In this document: positions 1 through 10,720 of the stretch, piece by piece | How the letters are laid out: each line of letters opens with the position of its first letter | Numbering within the stretch: position 1 is the stretch's first letter | From: Actinomucor elegans | Taxonomy: Eukaryota > Mucoromycota > Mucoromycetes > Mucorales > Mucoraceae | NCBI GenBank assembly: GCA_026027325.1 | Contig: JAMSLZ010000002.1 | Span: 1,674,001 to 1,738,000 of the forward strand | DNA: 64,000 bases | Reading direction: 5' to 3' | Program-made: the position numbers and the translations under genes | The notes under the pieces: model-generated | Databases searched by the model: none | Seen by the model: only the letters and a program-made list of their open reading frames with translations | Told to the model about the DNA's origin: nothing

Positions 1-576
1 ACTCCTTGGCTTCTGTCTATTACGTTAATAATATGTGAAATACATCAAGCTTCTATACTTAGTTTGCAAAATTTGGTTACTCGACGTCAAGTTGCGTAAC
101 CATAACATTCAAACACCTTTAATTGATCTACTACTACCTTGTTACTCCATCTATTACCTTAGCTTACTAATAACTCTCATTTTTCAACAGTGGATATGGT
201 TTGCATCTTAAACAAAGGCGGTGTTTATATAGATTGTTTTTTCGTAACGAGTGGCTTGTGACCCATCATCTTCTGGAGTGATCAAATAGATGGCGTAGTA
301 AGACGTTCCCCAAGATCCATTGGTAGTGAGCCGTAATCACGAATACTTTCGAGATTAAAGTTGAACAAGAACGCATTGTGCTGTGGATCAATGACGAGTT
401 TGTTATCCACTATAGAATCATACTTTGACCTGATGAGATGGCATCAGTATTATTACCGCTTTAAGTTCTACAAGGCATGTTTTTTTATTTATTTTAAACA
501 AAAAAAAAAAAAAAAAAAAAAAAACTAGCAAACCTTTCTTCTTCTTCCTCTTGCGTATATATATATACATACATAT
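1..576. other. 3' flank of the Kelch gene with a coding-like scrap
   Basis: No intact gene is visible here. On the minus strand, roughly 290-410, a stretch of about 40 codons reads smoothly (it includes NKLVIDPQHNAFLFNFNLES) and then hits a stop. Another frame over about 240-320 also reads like protein (GSWGTSYYAIYLITPEDDG). I do not recognise the domain. The scraps may be further decayed exons of the neighbouring Kelch gene. A run of about 25 A lies at 500-524. Confidence 0.3.
500..524. repeat. poly(A) tract, about 25 A
   Basis: Uninterrupted A run read directly from the sequence, downstream of the minus-strand Kelch gene. It could be a simple slippage tract or the relic of a poly(A)-tailed insertion. 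No flanking duplication was recognised. Confidence 0.9.
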
Positions 577-2481
577 TTAAACGTCTATTTCAAAATTTGT
601 AATTTGAGGCAAATAGGCACAAGCACTAAGTTCCAACATGTACACATCATCAAGACATTTCTACCATCATAGCCACCTAATATGTATAGTCTTGAATCAT
701 GTAAAACTGAAGTGATATCCTCTTGGAGACGGTGCACCGCCATAGATCTTTCTCGTTTCCCAGCTCATGGTCACTATATAAAAGGATAAGTATCAATCTA
801 ACAAGCTTTTATATATATAATATATATATATACATGTCTATTTACCAAGTTTAATAGCAAAACATCGTTCGAATATCTACTTCCATCATGTCCACCAAAA
901 CAAAGACATAGGACCCTACTTGAGTGGCTGAATGAGCTAATCTCGGTACAGCGCGATCCAAATCGATCTGGCTCCATCTACTGGTAACGTATATATACAA
1001 GTAAGTCATTGTGAATAAGCATATTTTTTTATCACTTACCCAAATCCAGTACATAGACATCACTAAAACATTCATGACCGTCACTTCCGCCATAGATGAT
1101 CAATTTATCTTTGACTAGATTGCTTGTATGATAGCCACGCGCAATAGGCGGAGTTCCTTCAGGATGCAGTCTTGACCAACGCGGTGTATTTGGATCAGAT
1201 ACATCCAAAGTATGCACATCCGCCAGCGCACGCGCACCATCACCACCGCCTACAATAATAATCTTTTGATTCCAAATACAAGTCGTATGAGCACGTCTTG
1301 GACTTGGTGCCTCACCCTCCACCTTGGGTTTTGACCAACTCAGTGTATCTATATAGCATAGAATAAGTTTACAAGTTCATTCATGAATGTGTTTGTAGGT
1401 TACCAATGTTTAATACATAGAGATCATTGAAATAGTTGGGCCCATCTCCACCTCCAAACACCCAAAGACTATAGGATTTTTTACCTCCACCTACATCTTT
1501 TTCGACTGTAGTACATGAATGTGCACGACATGGTGGTGGAACTTGACCTGTTGTACGAGGCTTTGACCAAGTCAATGTATCTAAAAACGTGTCAATACGC
1601 TCTGTAGAACATCAAAAAAGGAGGTCTTACCCATATCAAGCACATAGAGTGTATTGAAACAAGTCTTCATATCACATCCACCGAAAACATACAGATACTC
1701 GCCAATGAGATTAGAAGAATGTGCTCGAAGAGGCCTTGAAGGTGATCGGCCATAGGTGATTGCTCGCGACCAGTACATACCAGCAGCTGGTGCAGGTGGT
1801 ACGTTGGGACTAATACTTAATTCAACAGCAGCTGCCATATGATCTGACATATGAACTGGTCTTTTTGAAGTGGATTTGTGATGGTACATACTGTTTGTAT
1901 GCGAACGATGCTGTCTATTATTAGTGTTGATTGGTGCAGAATGAGTATTATTAGAGGTAGTATGAAGTAGTAGAAGTAGATGTATGAATGGAAGAAATAT
2001 CTTGACGTGATCTATCCGTTGTTTGATAATAAGGTACTATACAGAATACTGAGTAAATAATAGACCAACCCTTTTTTATGGCACTTACTCGAAGAAGTAG
2101 GTGGAGGAGGAGGCATCGAAGTATCAATGTAGTTGTATCGTGCAGGTGAATTAGGTGCAGAAGTAATAATAGGCGTTGACAAGTCCAAGCTCGTCTCACC
2201 TACAGGTAGATCTTGCTCTGGTGGCAAAGTGGGTGATTCCGGTCTTTCAAACTGATAGTTTAAAGGTAAGTTATGGCTCTCAAGAAATGTAAGTAAAGCT
2301 ACCTTTCTAAAGAAGTAATGGTGCTACTGGGATTCATGGTTTGAGAAGGAGGCGAAGCAAGAGTAGCTTTTGAATTACTATTGACTGGAGATGAGGCTGT
2401 AGAGTTAGTTGGCGTGGCTTCATAGGCTTGATTCATCCACGCAATAGGCGCTGTTGGATAAGAAGCCTTTCTATCTGACAT
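577..2481 (-). pseudogene. Kelch-repeat (beta-propeller) protein, 3' half frame-broken
   Basis: The minus-strand start ATG at 2479-2481 opens a Ser/Pro-rich N-terminus (MSDRKASYP...), followed by Kelch repeats that each follow the pattern P-x-RA/GxH-(x)n-GG-x-DG-(x)n-YVLD-(x)n-W. Repeats are read in exons near 1631-1889, 1428-1570, 1038-1330, 850-980 and 577-760. Introns at about 1571-1630, 1331-1427 and 981-1037 interrupt the same point of successive repeats, just after the YVLD-type strand, as expected for internal repeat duplication. The first three repeats are open. In the last two, the consensus can be followed only by changing frame: near 897-900 (one base short in an A run), and near 640 and 705. 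The acceptor before the fourth repeat is also not an AG if the repeat frame is kept. Kelch propellers are interaction scaffolds, and fungal examples often act in cell polarity. The gene is probably decayed or contains sequence errors. The 5' exon structure (1890-2300) is approximate. Confidence 0.7.
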
Positions 2482-2665
2482 TATTAGAGTATAAAGAAGA
2501 AAAAAAAAATGGTATATGGAGATTTTTCAAACTCTTCGGTTTCATTGGTTTGGGATGATGTCATCCAAACCTATTATATCTTCCAGATTTTTCTGCTAAT
2601 TTTATTCTTTACCTTTTTTTTTCTTTTTTTTTCACTTTCTGTCAATAAAACACTATTGAAAAAAA
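2482..2665. promoter_or_regulatory. Short divergent intergenic region, Kelch / Iwr1
   Basis: About 185 bp, rich in T and A tracts, separate the start of the minus-strand Kelch gene from the beginning of recognisable Iwr1 coding sequence on the plus strand. Any promoter elements for both genes must lie here. No specific site was recognised. Confidence 0.35.
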
Positions 2666-4001
2666 TCTGATCAAATTACTATTTTGCGTATTAAACGTAA
2701 AAGAAATGAGGACCTTAGATGCGTTGCGTATGTTTTCTGTCTACTAGTTTTTTTTTTTCGAGCTCGAGATTTTTGACATTTTTACGCGATTCTAGTTGTT
2801 CATCAGAAAATGAAAAACGTATAAAGAAAAATAAGAAAACCAAAAGAATAATGTGTTGGCTGGTAAACAAAATAGACTAGCTGTAAGGTTCTTTTCGATA
2901 CTGAGAGTTCTATAGTAAAAGTTACTGCTCTTCCGACCTTGTTTCGTTTAGCAGAAACAGTTGAGCAGAACAGTTTCTTAAACTTAGAGGAAGCTAAAAA
3001 GTTAAAGGTAAGTAAGCGCGCTTATGGTAGATCAGATATTCATACTGCTATGGTAGGATCGTATTTCTCGACGTATACAGCCAGGCTTGAGCCGTCCTCA
3101 AACACCTACCTCTACTGAAGAGCGAAAAGATCGTCTAGTTCGAGAGCAGAAGGTAGTATTGTTATCTTATAAACTTTACTAGTTATTCATATCATTCATA
3201 GGAAAAATCAAGTAAAGCTAGATACAGAGTCATCAATCAAAACAGATCAAAACAACTGAAGATGCTCCACCAGTGTAAACACTCGACACGTTACTTATTT
3301 TAAATTAGAATCTAATATATTATCATTGTAGTGTCGTGAGTTCTTCTGAAAAAGCTGCCAAAGACCTCTTTCAGATGTATGAAGCTGTTAAAGATGATGA
3401 AGGTTCCAAGCAAGCAAAGTAAGTAATGCATTCTACCTATATGGATTTATCTAACATTTTGTTTAGGTTGTTTGTTGATGATGATAGAGGATCCCGATGA
3501 TATTATGTGCAATTTCATTCCAATGGTGAAAGAATACTTAACATGTAAATTTTTCAATATATGCATCAAGACAATTCTAATCTATTCATGCCAGTACAAG
3601 AGAAAAGAAGACAAAGAAGAAGATTATGTATATGATGTTTATTATAGAGATGATGCTGATTTAGAAGAACAAGGCGTAACTAATATGAACATTGGTTCTC
3701 TTGTTTGGTTTGATGAACATCGGAATATTTGGATGATGATTCCGATAGTGAACTGGGTGATAATGTAGATGAAGACTCGAATGGTAATATAAAACCGTGC
3801 TTTGATGGATTGATATTGACTTGATATGTTAGCTGAGGATTATTATCAAAATGATTATCCTGAAGAAGAAGACAGTGATGAATTTGAAGATCGTAAGTTG
3901 CAGTAATAGTTAATATACATAGCCTTATTTAACCTGATTTTTGCTTAGAACACAATTATGACCTTTCTAGCGAAGATGAGGATTATTTCTTTATAAAATG
4001 A
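2666..4001 (+). pseudogene. IWR1: Iwr1 / SLC7A6OS-like RNA polymerase II import factor, broken
   Basis: Iwr1 binds assembled RNA polymerase II and directs its nuclear import. Family hallmarks are visible in order: an N-terminal ILRIKRKRNED block (about 2681-2716), FRLAETVEQ (about 2941-2965), KARYRVINQ (about 3216-3242), CNFIPMVKEYLT (about 3508-3543), YVYDVYYRD (about 3628-3654), NIGSLVWFD (about 3688-3714) and the acidic tail AEDYYQNDYPEEEDSDEFED ending at TGA 3999-4001. Short GT-AG introns separate these blocks (donors near 3009, 3153, 3419, 3784, 3892). The pieces do not join in one frame. There is no ATG before the first block, and frame changes are needed near 2712, 3250, 3490 and 3730. 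Normally a conserved single-copy gene. This copy is either a pseudogene with a functional homologue elsewhere or carries many sequence errors. Confidence 0.75.
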
Positions 4002-4505
4002 TTTGATAGCATATATTTGACCTGATATGGAAGGACGCAGCCGATTTTTTTTCCTTGTAATAAAAATAAAAATTTACTTACCATGAATTGTTTAAAGGCT
4101 GTTTTGCAACTATTGCTGGTACCATCTGACAGTTAGGTGGTTGCTATGGACTGCTTTTGACTGCTAAATGGTTGCTATGGTCTAAGATTTTGACAGCCAA
4201 GCAGTTGCCATGGTCGAGTTTCGACAGCTATTCTGCTGCTATGACCAACATTATAATTGCTATGAATTCTTGTAGTTAATTAATTTCGAATTATTAGATG
4301 ACTCTCGGTACTATACTCTGTTGCAATTGATAACTAAATGTTACCATGAATAATCACGCTTTAGTTGAGATTGTACGTGAAACGCGATTTTATTGATTTC
4401 GCGGTCCACCAAACTTGTTGTTCCTACTTAAAAAAAAACTCAGTTTTCAAGGCAGAACTAGTTTTTTTTCTTTTTCTTACTGACCATTAACGCGATAAAA
4501 CTAAC
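4002..4505. other. Intergenic region upstream of Nup85
   Basis: No gene seen. It contains the short tandem repeat described at 4111-4266 and several A/T runs just upstream of the Nup85 start. Confidence 0.6.
4111..4266 (+). repeat. Short tandem motif, ~31-bp period (X-box-like core)
   Basis: The core GTTGCTATGG recurs with small changes at about 4111, 4140, 4171, 4204, 4235 and 4256, mostly spaced 29-33 bp. Three units also share a TTTGACAGC-type second half. The core resembles one half of the RFX-family X-box (GTTGCCATGGCAAC type). A further single copy with both halves lies at 29941-29967. The spacing and shared halves are seen in the sequence. The transcription-factor link is inference. 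Confidence 0.55.
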
Positions 4506-6699
4506 ATGTCCCAAGAAAACCAAGAGATGTATGTACTATTTTTCTATATGCTAAGAAATGCGGATAACTGATATAATACAGGGCCTTTATTTATCAACTG
4601 ATTCGAAAGATAATCAAAATGTATGTAGACAAATAGATCTTGGTTGATCAACGCGACAGCTACTAATTTTGATGCAAACAGACCACATTGGAACTATCTT
4701 TGGATTTACTAAGCGAGAAAATCAAGCTTTTAGAAAGCAAAGTACCCATTCAAAGCAAGAAGTAATAATACAATCAAACTCAATCACCAATTCAAGTCTT
4801 AACATTTTCTTTTTTTTACATAGTTTTATCGCGCTTCGTTTGACATATTTTCTAGACTTTATAACCTTGTTCGCTCTCATACATCACAATATCTAGGCAC
4901 CTTAGAGTAAGCTTTCTTTTATTATTGAACCAAACCATGAACTTATTTATAAGCATTTAGGGACTCGGACATCATCCATACCATTACAGAATATATCGAT
5001 TTGACATACGATTACAAGGAAGCTTCTCATGTACGACCCATTTGGGAAATATGTGATATCTTGTACCTTAGTGGAAAAGATATTGCGACAGGACTTGGTA
5101 ATTGGCTGAATGAACACGATATGATTCCTTCACTAGAGGAACAAAGAGCAAATGATTCAGATGAAGAATATGAAGAACATAACTCGATTGGCCCTACGTG
5201 GATCTGGGAAACGGCACGTCGCCAGCTATTCCGTGGTAATTTTGAGGAAGCCATTAACATTTTGAACTTTGCCTTATCATTTGTCAGTTTTGACGAGGCC
5301 TCGGCCATTAAAACCATCATCAAACTGATCCAGGAGTTTCAAGAGATACGTTATCAGCAAGATACTACCCTATACAAAGAGAAATGGACAGCATGGCACC
5401 AACACTGTGTTATAAGATCGATAGAGTACAAAGATTATCTCAAACGATTTCTCTTGTAAATGCAAAGGACGATGAAATTGCTCTTTTATTCGGTGTATTG
5501 GCAGGCGATGAAGAAATCTTGTTGAAATGTGGTACCTTTGTCGAGAGTATTGTAGGCATCATCTTGTTTTCGAGACCTCAGATCACCGCAGCAGGCGTAA
5601 ATTTATTAGCTCAACATGTATATAATACTGTTAAACTGTCTGACCATATTGAACAAGACGATACGTCAAAAGCTTGTCGATTTTTCTTGATGGGCTGTTT
5701 TGATGATGCTTTTGATACCTGTGCAAATGATATCTGGCTACAAACTCATTTGGGTTATGCTCTGATTGCCGCTGGCGTATTGAATAGCGAATTTGATCCA
5801 ATTACCCAAGCAGATGATAATGAACAAATCTTGGATCCTATCTACTATAGCATTCAACAATATGCTAACAACATTACTCAAGAGTTTGGCATGTGGAATG
5901 AAGCAGTTATCTACCTTAGCTGTTGCTCTTCCAATAATGAAATCTGGATTAAGCATGTAAGTTGAGTATCATCTTATAGTAATTGGTTCTAATACGCCAT
6001 TAGTTACTGGAACCTTCTTTGTCTAGCAAAGATTTGGAGCAATTGCAGTCTATTCTAGATATTGCGACTCAATACAAGCTGCCTCAAATTCAAACATATA
6101 TTCATAAAGCTATGGGTCAATTCTATGAACGTAATCAAAATATACGACAAGCAACAATACAGTATGGAAAGGCTGGGGATGTAGAATCACTCGACAGATT
6201 TGCACACCAAGAATTCAGTCAATATGCGCGCACCGGTAAACTAGACAATGTAGTAACAGATGTGAAAGAGCTATTTGCCTGTCCTCACTATACTATCTTA
6301 ATCCGTTACACCCAATTCCATGAGAATTTAAAGCAAAAAAGATGGCAAGAAGCTTCAACCAATGTATTATCTTTGATACAGCACGAAAAGCTACCCAATA
6401 GATTTGAAATTGTCTTGCTGATCGATACTCTGGAAATATTAAATGGTAAGAAAATACTGATACAATCGCCATCGTATCTAACCAATCTACTATTAGAAAA
6501 ACAACACTATTATGCATCAGAGGAACTATCTGAATTGATTCGTATCTTTAACCAAGTTACCAAGGACAAGTCAGATCAAGCGTTCATGAGTAAATATTAT
6601 AAGTTACTTCAAAAATCTGAATTGAATCCAGATATTATTACTGCAAAAATCCGAGAGAAATTAGCTTATAAAATAGCTATTGCTCCATCAGTTATCTAA
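4506..6699 (+). CDS. NUP85: Nucleoporin Nup85-like (frame-disrupted)
   Basis: Nup85 is an alpha-solenoid scaffold of the Y-shaped Nup84/Nup107 nuclear-pore subcomplex. Exons inferred: 4506-4528, 4582-4620, 4682-4741, 4824-4906, 4961-5956, 6004-6699, all with GT-AG junctions, giving about 630 residues, close to the family's usual length. Family-like segments include FYRASFDIFSRLYN, PTWIWETARRQLFRGNFEEA and LLFGVLAGDEEILL, and the remainder is helical repeat. Two problems are visible. Exon 1 is one base short for the frame of exons 2-3, and near 5405-5415 the frame must change by one base to continue from KWTAWHQHC into DRVQRLSQ. After that, 5384-6699 is open across its intron. The stop at 6697-6699 lies 50 bp from the stop of the convergent Pxr1 gene. 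Either a recent pseudogene or two single-base deletions in the sequence. The Nup85 assignment rests on pattern similarity. Confidence 0.65.
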
Positions 6700-6749
6700 T
6701 AATAAAAAAGAATGCTTTATTTATAAATGAAAGGTGATATCGATAAAAA

Positions 6750-7541
6750 TTATACAGAGAATGAAGCCATAAAAGTCGTTGATGACGCTTCTACGGTTTT
6801 ATAACCGCTTGGTGCTTTAATGCCTAGAATTTCATTAAGACGAGTTTGGTCTCCAGCGCTTGAAGCCATTTTCTTTGCGCGCAAGAATTTGGCACGAGCA
6901 CTATAAAAACAGTTAATTGTCTTTTTCAACAAATACGCTTTTTGCTACTTACGCATTACGTAAAACAACTGGAGCTGGTGCGTCTTCCTTTTTGCTCTTT
7001 TGCTCTTCTTTTCCTTCTTCTCTTTTTTTTCCTTCTTTTCCTTCTTCTCCTTTTTCTCCTTCTTCTCTTTCTTGCTCTTTTTGCTCTTCTTTTCGCCTTC
7101 AACATCATCTTCTTCTCTATCTCTCTTTTTGCTCTTCTTTTCCTTTTTGCTCTTCTTTTCTTTTTTACTCTTTTTCTTTTCATCCTTGCCCTCTGTCTCG
7201 GGCGTTGCTTCTTTAGATGATTCCTCTTCATCACCGTTTACCGAGCTAGCTTCTGAAGGTGTTTGGGAGTTAAGATCAGCTAATAATCTCGAGAAAGCGT
7301 CTGTATTGCCGAGCCAATTATCAATGTTCTTCTTTGTCGCACCGACACCCAAGTTGTTATCCTTGAGCCTGATCTTGACGTGGTCTTTTTTACCATCTTC
7401 GTTGACACCTAGACCTTTGCCAGGTGCCCAACCCATCTTTTGAAGCATACGGAAACCAAACTTGGATTCGTCTTTACTCCAGAACAAATTGTTGGGATCT
7501 TGACTGATACGCTGCTTTTCTTTTTGTCCTGCTAATCCCAT
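6750..7541 (-). CDS. PXR1: G-patch protein Pxr1/PINX1-like
   Basis: Pxr1/PinX1 proteins act in pre-rRNA and snoRNA processing in the nucleolus, activate the helicase Prp43 through the G-patch, and in animals inhibit telomerase. The start at 7541 gives MGLAGQKEKQRISQDP. The G-patch spans about residues 26-66 (FGFRMLQKMGWAPGKGLG, then DHVKIRLKDNNLGVG). A long KKEKK low-complexity tract follows. Exon 2 (6750-6900) encodes the conserved tail ARAKFLRAKKMASS...LNEILGI. The intron is 6901-6952. The tail frame does not match the exon 1 frame. Between the Lys-rich tract and KSKKEDAPAP one base is missing, most simply at the run of eight A (7023-7030 on the plus strand). With that base the protein would be about 246 residues. 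The run forms an A AAA AAA G sequence in frame, so slippage is an alternative explanation. Confidence 0.8.
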
Positions 7542-8205
7542 GGTGATTTGTTATAAAAGAGATCTCGATTGAATCAGAAAAAAAAAATATGGCTTTCATT
7601 TTTTTTGTTTCGGGAAAGCAGTCACGGTATTTTTTTAGTGATTGGAGATGCTTCAGGTAGATCGTTCGCCCTTTTTTTCTTTAGTAAGGATATAGATGGC
7701 GTTTTGGAGACATAGTTTGTGATCCCAATCCCTTTGTAAGATTGAACGGAATACGTGATTATTATCTTTTTGAAAATTTCCCTAAAAGAATGTTCGACTT
7801 GTAAGCATAAAAGAAAATATCAAAAGTCAATCTAATTTAATATAAGTCTATATTTTGCTATAAAAAGTGGCAAAATACTCACACAATCCGATGAGTAATA
7901 CAATCCCATACAAATTTTGCCGATATGCTTTTAGAAATGTGTATGTTTTTATGTAAGAAAATGACATTAAAGTAAACTGTTTAAAATTTTGGAGGCTAAA
8001 CTTTCTCTTTCTATTTCCAATATCCGTCATCCAATCAATCCGATAGTTATTAAAATACAGCTTACAAGTGAAGAGGTATAAGGTTCTGTAACAGTAGTAA
8101 CATTTATGATAGCATTTACACTTTTTAATAAAATACTAAAGTGACCTAACGGCGTTAGTCTGCAGCAATTTAATCCTTTATGAAACAACCCTTCATTTTT
8201 AATTA
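7542..8205. other. Intergenic, nothing recognised
   Basis: About 660 bp between the Pxr1 start and the stop of the coiled-coil gene. It contains T-rich runs and short chance reading frames only. Confidence 0.6.
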
Positions 8206-9084
8206 TTACTCATTTATTGATACAGATGCAGTTGACTTTATACGAGCAACTAATGTTTCTACATCTTCTTTACAGTTGTTGACTTCGGTTTCCAAAGACT
8301 CTTCCTGTGGTAACTGAGCCAGAAGTTCTGTCAGTTCTTGCTTTACTTGATCAATGAACTGTTGGTTATTTTGTTGAATTTCCTGTTGCACTCTTTGAAA
8401 TTCTTTCAATAGCGCGGCTCTTTCCTTTGCTTGTACTTCTACTCGTTGTTTTACTTCAGTTGTTACGTCTTTTGACTGAATATCTAGCACTTGTTGTTTC
8501 ACCGAAGCTAGTTCCAACTGAAGCGCTTGTATTTCTTTATCGAACTCAGCCTGAGATTGTGCAACAGATTGCTCCACTTGCTTTTGCTGCTGCAGTTGCT
8601 TTTCCTTTTGCAATTGAATTGTGTGACACTCTTTTTCAATCGTGTGTTCTCTCCGTTTCAGGTCATCTAACTCCTTTCTGGCAGCCATTGCTTCATCTTT
8701 GAGCTGTTTAACTCGATTTTCTGTGCCAACATAGGTCTTCTTGGTTGAATCCAATAACTGTTGCTTGGACTCCAAGATTTGCATCACTTCTTGAATATCT
8801 GATCGGAGCTGTTTGTTACTTTCAATAAATTCTTCATTTTCCTTTTCACTTTGTTCCTTATTTTCTCTAGCGATTTGAAGCTGCAGCCAGTCAAATTTAG
8901 TGCCTTGTTTAAGCGTTTTTGATAGATTACTTACTTGGATTTTAGTGGTTTCGAGTTCTTTATGAATAGATTCCAAATTTTCTTGCAGCTCTTCAATAAC
9001 TCGGGTTGTTCTTGAGCTAGAAGAAGTTGCGCGAGGTGTAGTGAGCAGATGTAAGTTACTTCTAGGGCTGCTTGTTTGGAGCAT
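8206..9084 (-). CDS. Coiled-coil protein, unassigned
   Basis: A single-exon frame of 292 residues from ATG 9082-9084 (MLQTSSPRSNLH). An upstream in-frame start at 9180 would add a run of Phe codons from a pyrimidine tract and is less likely. The first 35 residues are Ser/Thr/Arg-rich and probably disordered. From about residue 35 to the end the protein is almost entirely heptad-type coiled coil with Leu/Ile/Val spacing, Gln-rich in the middle (QLQQQKQVEQ) and no globular domain. I do not recognise the family. Long coiled coils of this kind serve in cytoskeletal, spindle-pole, kinetochore or transport complexes, but nothing here chooses between these. Confidence 0.75.
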   Translation of the reverse strand: MLQTSSPRSNLHLLTTPRATSSSSRTTRVIEELQENLESIHKELETTKIQVSNLSKTLKQGTKFDWLQLQIARENKEQSEKENEEFIESNKQLRSDIQEVMQILESKQQLLDSTKKTYVGTENRVKQLKDEAMAARKELDDLKRREHTIEKECHTIQLQKEKQLQQQKQVEQSVAQSQAEFDKEIQALQLELASVKQQVLDIQSKDVTTEVKQRVEVQAKERAALLKEFQRVQQEIQQNNQQFIDQVKQELTELLAQLPQEESLETEVNNCKEDVETLVARIKSTASVSINE

Positions 9085-9900
9085 CTTGAGAGATTTGAGA
9101 AAAAAAAGTGTAAAAAAAAAGAGAAAAAAGAAAGGCGGAATTGTCCTTTCAGTGTGTGTCCTTTTGAAATCACTTTCCAACTCCGCTAGTAATCTAGTTG
9201 TATTATTGTTGATAGATAGATAACGTGAGTCTGCAGCATCCTGTTCAAATGATATAATACTACTTGTTGGACTAGGTCTTTAAGGAACTTTGGTTTATAT
9301 GATTTAGTTGAAATTTGGCAGCGGCCTAAGCTTGAATAGTTGAAATGATAATTAAGAGACTTTTTGACGGGTACACTGGTACAGTTGTAATGGTCTAGAA
9401 TACACTCCGATAGTACTCTGACTTGTGCGACCTTCACAAGGGTTACAAAAGAAGTTTAGTTCTTGATTTTAACTTTCAGGTTCCTTTGATCCGCCGCGTT
9501 TTTAACGCGTATATCAAACTTTTAACCAAAAAGTTTAGGTACATGCTTTACTGTTAAAGCCACAAGGTATAGAGATAAGATGATGATCTTTCAGCCAAAG
9601 CCTGACGGTCAGAAAATAGCCTTGTGGCTCAATTGCGGCTTAGAAATCGCGGCTACTGTTTAAGGTGCTTTATCTATTTCGAGTCAGTGCTAGCATATCC
9701 GTCATATTGACGTGTCTATTCTTTGTATACGTTTTTTTTTTCTTGACCTGTAAAAGTCACTAACTTGAAAATTTTGAGGTTTAAAGCCAAATAATGGATT
9801 AGAATCATCGACAATTATAAAAAATGAATCAGTTAAAACAAACATTTCAATTGTAGATCTCAATATAATATGTAGTAGTTTATTTTGGGCATGGAATAGT

Positions 9901-9940
9901 CAGCCAATGTGACATTAGATTGAGATTGACTAAAAGATCT
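9901..9940 (-). repeat. Inverted fragment of the ~165-bp repeat family
   Basis: Read on the minus strand, this segment matches the repeat core ATCTC-(G/A)-(G/A)T-(T/C)-TAATGTCACATT found at 17250, 38563 and 39040. It shows that the family is dispersed in both orientations. Confidence 0.5.
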
Positions 9941-10504
9941 TAGTTGATTTATTTATTATATTAATCTTTTTAAGTGGTATTATCCCAGAAATTGAAATCT
10001 TATGTTTGTAAACCAAGATCATATTGCAAAAGGCGAAGAAAACAATTCCGAATCTTAAATGATTCATCGATTTTATAAATGATTAAGTTCCCTATTGAAT
10101 GGTATACATATTGTAAGTAAATAGAAGAGAGAGTTTTGCTCCACAGTAAAAACACTAAATGGTCGGAATTGTTTTAAGCTTGTAGAGTAACCTTATAATT
10201 GCAAAGGTCTATTCACCAAAAAAAAAGGAGTTTCAAATAAAGACTAATTGTTCAATTTTTATTTAACACATGCAGCCATACTTTGAACGTTTTATATATA
10301 ATAAAATACTACATAATTACAATTGGATGCATGTTTAATATATATGTTAAATTTACGATATTAATAGATTATGCCTCGAGTATGCTACCTTTGTGCTCCA
10401 CAAAAAAACGGGGAGAATGCATAATTTGGATTTCTAGTAGTTACCCTTGGGGGGAAGACTTTCCGAAATCAAGTCATTTTCAACATCTGTGGATTTTTCA
10501 ACTG

Positions 10505-10720
10505 ATTGGTTTTTAATGCTGCATCTGAAGATCGGCACATGTTCAAAATAAATTACTCTATTTTTTTGAATTCTTATCAAGCTGAATACTATGCATATAC
10601 TGTATTTTAGCGACAGTTGGCAAACCACATATATTTCATATTGAACAGATTTAATGATCGATCTCTGTCCAATATCATATTAAATTAATGATCCTTATTC
10701 AAAATGAATTGTTAAATCTG
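10505..10720 (+). repeat. Diverged copies of the ~165-bp repeat
   Basis: Two partial units are visible. About 10507-10550 aligns with 38558-38605 (GGTTTTTAATGCTGCATCTG followed by a CGGCACATG-TCAAAATAAAT segment, against GGTTTAATGTCACATTTG and CGGTACATG-TCAAAATGAAC). About 10600-10720 aligns with the TTTCATAT...GATCGATCTC part of the unit. Identity is partial and scored by eye. Confidence 0.5.

Noticed and set aside
6917..7443. Several plus-strand Phe/Ser/Leu-rich frames over Pxr1
   Set aside because: They mirror the AAG/AAA-rich lysine tract of the minus-strand gene and have no coding support.
9085..9180. Upstream extension of the coiled-coil protein to an ATG at 9180
   Set aside because: The added residues are mainly Phe from a polypyrimidine stretch, typical of a promoter or leader; the start at 9084 directly precedes normal coding sequence.
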